DNA of 6,874 nt from the NCBI GenBank assembly GCA_016765335.1, contig JAESQE010000508.1, forward strand, positions 1 to 6,874, in the 5' to 3' direction. The notes beneath the pieces were generated by a model, which did no database searches, was not told the origin of the DNA, and saw nothing but the letters and a program-made list of their open reading frames with translations. The DNA comes from Planctomycetaceae bacterium. GTDB lineage: Bacteria > Planctomycetota > Planctomycetia > Planctomycetales > Planctomycetaceae. Position numbers and translations under genes: made by a program. Each line of letters opens with the position of its first letter. Position 1 is the first letter of the stretch. Shown here piece by piece: positions 1 to 5,552 of this stretch.

Positions 1-52
1 GGGGGAGTGAGAGGGGGTTTTGAACTGTTTTTTATAGCCAAACTGTATTTGA

Positions 53-82
53 GAACCTCTGGGATTCAATTAATAGAGGTTC
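53..82. repeat. Stem-loop downstream of the efflux gene (possible weak terminator)
   Basis: Arms GAACCTCT (53-60) and AGAGGTTC (75-82) are exact reverse complements of 8 bp around a 14-nt loop. The structure lies about 45 nt beyond the stop codon of the minus-strand efflux gene, where a terminator would be expected. Read on the minus strand, however, the stem is followed by TCAAATAC and not by a T-run, so it is not a canonical intrinsic terminator. The rest of 1-126 shows no start codon with a ribosome binding site on either strand. Confidence 0.25.
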
Positions 83-126
83 CCTTTAGTGCAAATATTA
101 CGCAATAACAGGACTAAGTATGTGTC

Positions 127-1854
127 TTACTGCCCGCTGAATGTTTGACCGCGTAGTGAATCGTCGCTGGTGAAGTCGTTTGGTTTGTCGAGTCCTCCGG
201 TGAGGAGCAGGCCTTCGATTTTTGCATTTGCTTGAGCCAGATCTTTGATGGCGTTGATGTATTGCAGGTTGGATTCGAAATACGTTCTCTGGACAATGAG
301 CACATTCAGGAAGTGAAGCTCGCCTGCTTGATACGCTTCTTCCGAAAGGTCTAGAGTTTGTTGAGCTTTAGGGAGAATCTCTTTTTCATATTTGATGACA
401 GAAAAATGAGCTGAATCGTAGTCCCGAGAAACGGTGGCGAGCCGAGCTTTGATTGCCAGTTCAATCCGTTTGACTTCATGTGTGGTCTGGCAATATTTTG
501 CATAGGCAGCTGAGATGTTTCCGCTATTTCTGTTATGAGAAGGCAGCGGTGCAGAAATCTGAAAGTTAATCATTCCTGAACCTGTTCCGTTATCAATCCC
601 GGCTCCCAATTGCGCGGTGATATTGGAGATTGGCTGAGCTTTTTGCCGCTCTAAATTCGCTCTGGCTTCACTGACACGGAATTGAGCTGCGTTTAACTCG
701 GGGCTGTTAGCAATTAACGATTCGTAGGTGCTGTCCCAGTCTTGCGTTCTCGCCTCAGGTTTCATGTTTTCTATCAGTTGCGTAGGCGGAAGATAAGGCA
801 TGCCTGCAATCGCGGCCAATTCTTTCCAGGCCCCTTGGAATGCATATTCTGCTTGCTGACGTCGGATATCAATTTCATTCAATTGAATTTGAGCTTGGAG
901 CACATCAATTTGTGTGCCTTCCAACGCTTCTCTTCTAAGCTTTGCAATTCCGGCTCCTTTTTGGGAGATCTTTGAAAAATCTACTGCAAGTTCTCTGATC
1001 CGCTGCGAAGCTACTGCTGCGTAGTAACGAACGCGAATATCTGTCAAAACTCGATTTCTTTGAGTTTCAACTTCCCACATTTGTGCCTGTGTTGCTCGGG
1101 AAAGAACTTTGCGATTCAATGCTAATTTATTTCCTCTTACAAATTCTCGTTCGATAAACAAGACATGCTGATCGGTTCCCTTATCAGCGACTTGGCCCGC
1201 TGAATATCCTATCGTCGGATTCGCAGAAATCCCGACTTGGTGCCGCAGCCCTCTGGCTCTGCTTGCAGCTGCTGAAAGTTGCTTGATCGTAGGATTATTC
1301 GCTAAAGCCATTTCTTCAAATTCATAGAGAGTCATTCCCTGCACATTGGGAACGTAAACCTCATTGACCACGGGTAACTCGGCTGGCTCTAGTTTTGATA
1401 CAGGAACAGGGGCAGGTAGTGCTGCAAACTCTACCGCAGGAGCATCTTCGTTTTTATATTCATTCGCGTCTTCAAATATTTCTGTAAATTCAAAGTCTGA
1501 TTCTGTCTCTTTTTTCATGAAAGAAGCAAGTCTGATTTTAATCCTGTTGCTTACTCCATTTTTCTCTCCAGTGCCCACTTTTTTGGCTTTTAATTCTTCA
1601 GTAAGAATGGCAGCGACATTGTTTACAGGAAGACTGTTTGCCTCTTCGGCCTGAATGGTTTCCTCGATTTGCTTTTCTGCTTCAAGACTTTCTGCGAGTA
1701 AGTCCTGTTGATCCTGCTCTTTGGCAACGAATTCTGGCAAAGGGCCAGGCTTGGTCATTGCATCAGACACAGAATACTTTCTGCCAACGCACCCGGTCAT
1801 CACAGTAGTCAAGACGATGGAAAGGGTAATAGAGAATAAGATATTGTATCGCAT
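127..1854 (-). CDS. TolC/CzcC-like outer-membrane efflux lipoprotein
   Basis: This 575-residue protein is probably the outer-membrane channel of a tripartite RND-type or heavy-metal-type efflux system. Residues 1-21 form a lipoprotein signal (hydrophobic stretch, then M-T-G-C with lipidated Cys22). The next residue is Val, not Asp, which favours an outer-membrane location. Residues 23-170 are an unusual acidic, Glu- and Pro-rich, low-complexity extension. Two OEP repeats follow: about 175-365 (starting near LANNPTIKQLSAAASRARG) and about 377-555 (starting near IANSPELNAAQFRVSEARA). Each has long coiled-coil helices. PLPSHNRNSGNISAA (437-450) resembles the P-L-F-N-R-N-x-G signature of CzcC/CusC proteins, and the YQAGE...VLIVQRT segment (508-523) matches the family's second-repeat helix. 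The start ATG is preceded by a modest AGGATAGG 6 nt upstream. No HlyD or RND partner gene lies in the window; one could lie beyond position 1. Metal specificity is not deducible. It is longer than typical CusC/CzcC because of the linker. Confidence 0.9.
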   Translation of the reverse strand: MRYNILFSITLSIVLTTVMTGCVGRKYSVSDAMTKPGPLPEFVAKEQDQQDLLAESLEAEKQIEETIQAEEANSLPVNNVAAILTEELKAKKVGTGEKNGVSNRIKIRLASFMKKETESDFEFTEIFEDANEYKNEDAPAVEFAALPAPVPVSKLEPAELPVVNEVYVPNVQGMTLYEFEEMALANNPTIKQLSAAASRARGLRHQVGISANPTIGYSAGQVADKGTDQHVLFIEREFVRGNKLALNRKVLSRATQAQMWEVETQRNRVLTDIRVRYYAAVASQRIRELAVDFSKISQKGAGIAKLRREALEGTQIDVLQAQIQLNEIDIRRQQAEYAFQGAWKELAAIAGMPYLPPTQLIENMKPEARTQDWDSTYESLIANSPELNAAQFRVSEARANLERQKAQPISNITAQLGAGIDNGTGSGMINFQISAPLPSHNRNSGNISAAYAKYCQTTHEVKRIELAIKARLATVSRDYDSAHFSVIKYEKEILPKAQQTLDLSEEAYQAGELHFLNVLIVQRTYFESNLQYINAIKDLAQANAKIEGLLLTGGLDKPNDFTSDDSLRGQTFSGQ

Positions 1855-2052
1855 GATGAACCTATCCTGAGATTTAAGTCTTCGCGTAAATTTATTGAAT
1901 AGTCTTGTGATATCCTGGTCAGGTTTGATGAATCAGCCCAGCCTGGAAATATGTTTGCGTGCCAGCCTATTTGGTGTGCAAACAAACCATTCCTTAGCAA
2001 TATCGGCCTTGGGCATTACAGGCGATGAAGTCCGCAGAGTTTCTTTGACAAG

Positions 2053-2080
2053 ATCAATGCAATTGATAATTACAATTGAT
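2053..2080. repeat. Cluster of ATTGAT half-sites (possible operator)
   Basis: ATCAAT (2053-2058) and ATTGAT (2062-2067) are a perfect 6-3-6 inverted repeat, and a third ATTGAT lies at 2075-2080. The longer unit CAATTGAT recurs at 2060-2067 and 2073-2080, 13 bp apart. The cluster overlaps the proposed -10 of the efflux-gene promoter. It could bind a repressor, but the DNA is AT-rich and short matches can arise by chance. Confidence 0.3.
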
Positions 2081-2091
2081 ATAACCGTCAA
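2063..2091 (-). promoter_or_regulatory. Possible sigma70-type promoter for the efflux gene
   Basis: Read on the minus strand, TTGACG (2086-2091, five of six matches to the -35 consensus) is followed after exactly 17 nt by TATCAA (2063-2068, four of six matches to the -10 consensus). It points towards the efflux gene but would leave a leader of about 200 nt, so it is tentative. Palindromes abut it upstream and overlap the -10, as expected of a regulated promoter. Confidence 0.3.
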
Positions 2092-2093
2092 AC

Positions 2094-2103
2094 TCACCGG
2101 TGA
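2094..2103. promoter_or_regulatory. Perfect 10-bp palindrome TCACCGGTGA
   Basis: TCACCGGTGA reads identically on both strands and sits 2 bp upstream, in minus-strand terms, of the candidate -35 at 2086-2091. That is a plausible place for a dimeric regulator. No regulator gene adjoins the efflux gene, so the cognate protein is unknown. Confidence 0.3.
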
Positions 2104-2118
2104 TCCAGCAGGATTCCG

Positions 2119-2141
2119 GCTCGAAAACATGAGATTCGAGC
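2119..2141. repeat. Stem-loop GCTCGAA-N9-TTCGAGC
   Basis: Perfect 7-bp arms at 2119-2125 and 2135-2141 flank a 9-nt loop. On the minus strand the element lies about 110 nt after the Gfo/Idh stop codon. No T-run follows on either strand, so an operator or an RNA 3'-end processing structure is as likely as a terminator. Confidence 0.35.
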
Positions 2142-2251
2142 GATTTGACAAGCCCAATACCCTGTAGATGATGAGTATTGGTCTGTTTTATCGAAGTAGT
2201 CAGCTCCTCAAACAGGTGAGGTATTTGTGCTGATTTGCATTGAATACTGGT

Positions 2252-3292
2252 TTATTGGTAGTCAAATTTCACTGGGAGTCCAGTATCGACTGATTTTTGG
2301 GCGGCTAGGCACATCGCGACAGACCAGCGACCATCTTCTGCATTGCATGCCAGCGGTTTCCCTTGAGTAATGGCTTCTACAAGCATGCCAATTTGATCTT
2401 CCAATTCGAATAATTCTCCCGTGATTTTATCAATGGGAATCGTTTTGACTTCTTCCCCGTTAAATGCTCGCAGCGAGAATGTTGGGTGCCGAGTCCGATC
2501 AAGTGCTCCGCTCCATGATGCCCAAAGTGCGCCATCGGTTCCTGTGATTTTAGCTGTCACATGATGCTCGAATGCACTGAGTGTTTGAGAAACTACTGCG
2601 TATCCACCATCTTCAAAATTGATGATTGCACTGAAGTTGTCTTGAAGTTCAGGGTGGTCTGGTTGTCGAGAATTAGCCGAGGCGTAAACGGAACTCGGCT
2701 CGCCACAATCAGAAAGATACCAACGAGCCAAATCAAAGAAATGAATCGGTTCTTCTAAAATCCAATTACCTACGCGGGAAATATCGTATCGCCAGCCATC
2801 TGCTCCCAGACGATACGGATTACGCGAAAGTTCGATCAATGCATATTGAGGTTTTCCAATAAAGCCTTCATCGATCAGCTCTTTCGCTTTTCCCCAAAGC
2901 GAAGAGAGTCTAAATTCATGTCCGACAGCCAACAGGCGGTCTTTTTCTTTAGAGAGACGAATCAAGTCGTTACATTCTTCTAAGGAGACCCCCATCGGCT
3001 TTTCGAGTAGCAAGTGACGATTGGAATTCAAAACGGCTGAAGAAATTTCATGGTGCAGATAACTGGGCACAACGACATCGACAACGTCAATGTCGTCTCG
3101 TTGAAGCATTTCATTGTAGTCTTGATAGACTTCAGCATTCGGATATGTGCTTTTAGCTTCAGTGACACTTATTTCGCTACGTGCAGAAATCGCAACGAGT
3201 TTTGCTCCCTCATGGATTGCAATCGCATGGGCGTGATGCTTACCCCAGGCTCCGAAACCGATTAAACCAAAACGTACTTTAGAGTTACTCAT
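2252..3292 (-). CDS. Gfo/Idh/MocA-family NAD(P)-dependent oxidoreductase
   Basis: This 346-residue protein has the usual length and layout of the family. Its N-terminal Rossmann fold (about 5-120) contains the dinucleotide-binding GFGAWG (12-17). Glu97-Lys98-Pro99 is the family EKP motif, with Lys98 the expected catalytic lysine. The C-terminal alpha/beta domain (about 130-340) carries NWILEEPIHFFDLARW (176-191), in which His184 is the catalytic-site histidine. The Asp usually found four residues before that His is Glu180 here. Such enzymes oxidise or reduce sugar and cyclitol hydroxyls; the substrate cannot be read from the sequence. There is no Sec or Tat signal, so it should be cytoplasmic. 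Its ATG lies inside the end of the upstream DUF1080 gene (ATGAGTAA, 8-nt overlap) without a strong Shine-Dalgarno, implying translational coupling. With DUF1080 next door, a role in 3-keto-glycoside formation or reduction is an attractive inference. Confidence 0.93.
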   Translation of the reverse strand: MSNSKVRFGLIGFGAWGKHHAHAIAIHEGAKLVAISARSEISVTEAKSTYPNAEVYQDYNEMLQRDDIDVVDVVVPSYLHHEISSAVLNSNRHLLLEKPMGVSLEECNDLIRLSKEKDRLLAVGHEFRLSSLWGKAKELIDEGFIGKPQYALIELSRNPYRLGADGWRYDISRVGNWILEEPIHFFDLARWYLSDCGEPSSVYASANSRQPDHPELQDNFSAIINFEDGGYAVVSQTLSAFEHHVTAKITGTDGALWASWSGALDRTRHPTFSLRAFNGEEVKTIPIDKITGELFELEDQIGMLVEAITQGKPLACNAEDGRWSVAMCLAAQKSVDTGLPVKFDYQ

Positions 3293-4073
3293 CAGACGAT
3301 AATTCTTTCACCCAAATATTACGAAACTGTACGTGGTCACCATGATGTTGTAAGCCGATAGGACCGTTTGCAGGCAGGTTTGGAAGCGGTTCGGAAAACA
3401 AAACTTGTTTTCCGTTGAGTTCAACTTTCATACGGCTTTTCTGAATGGTAATCAAAAATGCATTCCACTGCCCTAACGGATTATCTCCAAATTCAAACGG
3501 AATGCACGAGCGACGCAGTGTTTGTGGAAGAGACTTGTTGACACGATACCCGTTGATTTCACCAGATCCAAGCTCCTGGCACCAGATGTTTGCCTGGAAA
3601 TCCAAAATTCCTCGGAACAATATTCCGCTGTCTCCTGCATCTAAGTGAGGGCGAGTGATACGCTTGCCCGCTTCGTCCCGAAGGAAGTCGCCATTCCAAA
3701 GAACTATCGGATGTTGCTTGATGATTGGTTTATCAGGAAATCTCCATTCGACATAAAGTATTGCTTCACCAAAGGATTTCTTCGTCCACAGACTACGGTC
3801 CAGATGTTTCTTTTGAGTCGCCTTGCCATCGTAATTGATGCTACCTTCTCGAATGATCCAGTGGCCTACATGTCCTTGTTCAACCCGCCAACTTGAAAGA
3901 TCTGTGCCTGTAAACAAGGGGTTGAACCTTTGTTCCTGGAGTTGATTATTCGTCAAAAAACCTGGAGGGTTTTGTTTCAATTTGTCGTTGGGGCTATCTT
4001 GTGCAAGGGCTGTTGCATTGAGGCTGATGCAACTGAGGATCGCCACGATACAAGTATTGACTGAACTTAGCAT
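3285..4073 (-). CDS. Exported DUF1080 (3-keto-disaccharide hydrolase family) protein
   Basis: This 262-residue protein belongs to the concanavalin-like DUF1080 family, some members of which cleave 3-keto-glycosides. Residues 1-24 are a Sec signal peptide ending in the A-L-A cleavage site before Gln25. The domain spans about 50-257. It begins with FNPLFTGTDLSSWRVEQG (50-67), where the family has the LFNGxDLxxW pattern. It continues with HWIIREGSI (71-79), GDSGILFRG (147-155, the nSGiffR motif) and WCQELGSGEINGY (164-176). It closes with GPIGLQHHGDHVQFRNIWVK (237-256), the typical G-x-I-g-L-Q ... v-x-F-R-N-i ending. The product should be periplasmic or extracellular. It is the first gene of a two-gene unit, overlapping the oxidoreductase by 8 nt. 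The ATG is preceded by a weak GAAGAG. Family membership is clear; the substrate is inferred only from the family. Confidence 0.92.
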   Translation of the reverse strand: MLSSVNTCIVAILSCISLNATALAQDSPNDKLKQNPPGFLTNNQLQEQRFNPLFTGTDLSSWRVEQGHVGHWIIREGSINYDGKATQKKHLDRSLWTKKSFGEAILYVEWRFPDKPIIKQHPIVLWNGDFLRDEAGKRITRPHLDAGDSGILFRGILDFQANIWCQELGSGEINGYRVNKSLPQTLRRSCIPFEFGDNPLGQWNAFLITIQKSRMKVELNGKQVLFSEPLPNLPANGPIGLQHHGDHVQFRNIWVKELSSDE

Positions 4074-4089
4074 GCCGGTATCTCTTCAA

Positions 4090-4095
4090 ATTATA
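4090..4095 (-). promoter_or_regulatory. TATAAT -10-like box close to the DUF1080 start
   Basis: A perfect TATAAT lies on the minus strand 16 nt before the DUF1080 start codon. No good -35 sits 16-18 nt upstream (AAGACT at 19 nt is the best). Initiation about 7 nt downstream would place the start site inside the only purine-rich stretch that could serve as ribosome binding site. It may be a real -10 with a very short leader, or chance. Confidence 0.25.
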
Positions 4096-4169
4096 GGGCC
4101 AGATTGAATAAGGAAGTCTTATCAGGAATAAGTGCGATCTGCTATGATCGGATATTACGATATCAAAAT

Positions 4170-4198
4170 AATATAGATTTATTGACCTGGCAGTGCAA
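4170..4198 (-). promoter_or_regulatory. Alternative promoter for the DUF1080-Gfo/Idh unit
   Basis: On the minus strand TTGCAC (4193-4198) and TATATT (4170-4175) are separated by exactly 17 nt. The -10 matches consensus at five of six positions; the -35 matches mainly in its TTG. It would give a leader of roughly 90 nt. Nearby dyads (GATAT-TACG-ATATC at 4151-4164) would fall at or just after the start site. Confidence 0.3.
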
Positions 4199-4206
4199 GC
4201 CTTGGG

Positions 4207-4247
4207 AGATATTCAGAGTTATCGAACTCATTCTGTGTAGAATATCT
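4207..4247. repeat. Nested inverted repeat in the divergent promoter region
   Basis: The outer arms AGATATT (4207-4213) and AATATCT (4241-4247) enclose an inner hairpin GAGTT-ATCG-AACTC (4216-4229). It lies between the tentative minus-strand promoter and the ROK promoter, where a shared operator for the divergent units could sit. The sequence differs from the CGAAAT dyad further right, so it is not an obvious second copy of that site. Confidence 0.3.
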
Positions 4248-4277
4248 GGTTAAATCTGACTGTTACGTAGTACTTGC

Positions 4278-4306
4278 TTGACATATTTCGAAATCGAAAT
4301 AATAAT
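4278..4306 (+). promoter_or_regulatory. Sigma70-type promoter of the ROK-dioxygenase operon
   Basis: A perfect -35 hexamer TTGACA (4278-4283) is followed by a 17-bp spacer and AATAAT (4301-4306, five of six matches to TATAAT). Transcription would start near 4313, leaving a leader of about 29 nt that contains the AAGGA ribosome binding site at 4330-4334. This is the best promoter in the window. Confidence 0.7.
4284..4301. promoter_or_regulatory. Probable ROK operator inside the promoter spacer
   Basis: TATTTCG (4284-4290) and CGAAATA (4295-4301) are perfect 7-bp inverted half-sites separated by 4 bp. They fill the spacer exactly and touch the first base of the -10. T-rich and A-rich half-sites of this kind are reminiscent of operators for ROK repressors such as NagC and Mlc, as recalled and not compared base by base. 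A protein bound here would block RNA polymerase, so autorepression by the ROK product is the natural reading. Confidence 0.6.
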
Positions 4307-4341
4307 GACTGGGTGTCTGGTAATGTTTTAAGGAATTTTTG

Positions 4342-5511
4342 ATGTCTACTTTCCGAATCAGTTCGCAATTTCATGTCGAGTCTTCTGTGATTCAAAAGAT
4401 TCGATATTTGAATCGTGTTTCTCGCGTGGAGTTGTCGCGCCAATTATCTCTAGCCCCGTCAACCATTGGGATTCATGTTGATCGATTAATGGATCAGGGA
4501 TTTCTCCGACAGGGACATCAGCAGGAATCAACATCGGGGCGTCCTGCCACTTTGGTTGAGTTGAACCCTGATGCTGGTCAATTTGTTGGGATTGATTTGG
4601 ATTCACGTCAGGTTCACGGAGTCAGTGTTGATTTTGCTCAAAGATTATTAAGAGACCGAACTGTATCTGTTCGCTCTAATGCTTCTGCTGAAAATGTAAT
4701 GGATTTGATTGAATCTGTTATCGAGGATGTGAAAGATCAATCACGCGAATTACTTGGGATTGGTATTGGTGTTCCTGGGACAGTCGATATCGAGCAGGGG
4801 ATTGGTGTTCATTATCAGTTTATTAAAGGGTGGCGGGATCTGCCTGTTTCTAAACGGTTGCAGGATCGTTTTCAGGTGCCTGTTCATCTTGAGAATAATA
4901 TTCGGTCGATGGCATTAGCTGAACGTTGGTTTGGTCAGGGCAAAGAAACTGATAATTATATTTGTCTTGGTATTCGAGCCGGAATTGGTTCTGGCATTGT
5001 TCTCAATGGGGAGTTGTATCGAGGGGCGCATCATCTTGCTGGAGAAATTGGAGCATGGCGATGCTCTTCTCCAGGTGATCATCAATCGGTAATGCTTGAG
5101 CAAGTTGCTTCTTTGGAGGCAATACTTCAAACATTGACACAAGGAGTACGAGAAGGCAAAGCGACTTCTTTATCGTTGTCTCGAAATAGGGTGACATTAG
5201 ATATTTTGTCTGCAGCTGTCGCACAGGCAGATCCATTTGCTTGCGATGTTTTGAAGCAGGCAGGGCAATTAATTGGTCAGGTGATTTCACAGATGGTTTT
5301 GTTGCTTGATCTACAGAAAGTGATTATTGCAGGTCCGATTACACGATTAGGCGATGTTTTCCTGCTCCCGATACGCGAAAGGCTCAAAGAGTTGCTGCCG
5401 GTTTTGCACTCGAAGGAGCCGGAAGTGATTTATTCCGAACTAGGTGATCTCGTGGGTGCACTCGGGGCAGCTGCATTGGCTGTGAACGTCTGGCAGCCTC
5501 ATTCAAGATAG
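4342..5511 (+). CDS. ROK-family transcriptional repressor (non-kinase type)
   Basis: This 389-residue protein has an N-terminal winged helix-turn-helix (about 14-56, with VELSRQLSLAPSTIGIHVDR as the HTH core) fused to a ROK sugar-kinase-like domain (about 80-385). GIGIGVPGTVD (139-149), ENNIRSMALAERWFG (184-198), GIRAGIGSGIVLNGELYRG (210-228) and AGEIG (233-237) align with the family's blocks. The phosphate-binding D-x-G-x-T is replaced by DLDSRQ (85-90). The catalytic Asp of the usual END motif is Asn186. The C-x-C-G-x-x-G-C zinc cluster that should follow GEIG is absent, with only Cys241 left. It should therefore bind a sugar or other effector without phosphorylating it. ATG at 4342 is chosen over the in-frame TTG at 4339 because AAGGA (4330-4334) lies 7 nt before it. 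It heads an operon with the dioxygenase. The effector is unknown. Confidence 0.92.
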   Translation: MSTFRISSQFHVESSVIQKIRYLNRVSRVELSRQLSLAPSTIGIHVDRLMDQGFLRQGHQQESTSGRPATLVELNPDAGQFVGIDLDSRQVHGVSVDFAQRLLRDRTVSVRSNASAENVMDLIESVIEDVKDQSRELLGIGIGVPGTVDIEQGIGVHYQFIKGWRDLPVSKRLQDRFQVPVHLENNIRSMALAERWFGQGKETDNYICLGIRAGIGSGIVLNGELYRGAHHLAGEIGAWRCSSPGDHQSVMLEQVASLEAILQTLTQGVREGKATSLSLSRNRVTLDILSAAVAQADPFACDVLKQAGQLIGQVISQMVLLLDLQKVIIAGPITRLGDVFLLPIRERLKELLPVLHSKEPEVIYSELGDLVGALGAAALAVNVWQPHSR

Positions 5512-5539
5512 CATTTTGTTTCTGTTAATTATTCAACTG

Positions 5540-5544
5540 AAGGA
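5540..5544 (+). promoter_or_regulatory. Ribosome binding site of the dioxygenase gene
   Basis: AAGGA lies 8 nt before the ATG at 5553, a strong match that fixes that start. It sits in the 41-nt gap after the ROK stop codon. The gap has no terminator-like hairpin, supporting co-transcription. Confidence 0.65.
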
Positions 5545-5552
5545 AATTAAAG

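Larger units (their letters stand above)
1855..2251. other. 397-nt non-coding interval rich in small palindromes
   Basis: This gap lies between the end of the Gfo/Idh gene and the start of the efflux gene, both on the minus strand. Open frames of 70-90 codons exist on both strands. They start with TTG, lack a recognisable ribosome binding site, overlap each other antisense and encode nothing I recognise. What can be seen is regulatory-looking structure: an ATTGAT half-site cluster, a 10-bp palindrome, a 7-bp stem-loop and a possible minus-strand promoter, each listed separately. Weaker stems occur at 2154-2181 (7 bp, 14-nt loop) and 2206-2221 (5 bp, 6-nt loop). Neither is followed by a T-run on the minus strand, so there is no convincing terminator for the Gfo/Idh gene. 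Confidence 0.6.

Noticed and set aside
1..126. Start of a membrane-fusion or RND pump gene downstream of the efflux gene
   Set aside because: The minus strand here has no ATG or GTG and no ribosome binding site; any partner gene must lie beyond the window.
2045..2076. Perfect TTGACA at 2045-2050 on the plus strand as a promoter
   Set aside because: The nearest -10-like hexamers, GATAAT (14-nt spacing) and TACAAT (20-nt spacing), are badly spaced, and no plus-strand gene follows until 4342.
1895..2167. Open frames of 90 codons (plus strand) and 74 codons (minus strand, 1933-2157) between the Gfo/Idh and efflux genes
   Set aside because: Both need TTG starts, have no ribosome binding site, overlap each other antisense and show no domain, signal or composition that suggests a real protein.
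2154..2221. Stems CCAATAC/GTATTGG (2154-2181) and CCTCA/TGAGG (2206-2221) as terminators of the Gfo/Idh gene
   Set aside because: Both are short and neither is followed by a T-run on the minus strand.
4339..4341. TTG at 4339 as the start of the ROK gene
   Set aside because: It is only 4 nt from AAGGA, while the next codon is an ATG with a 7-nt spacing.
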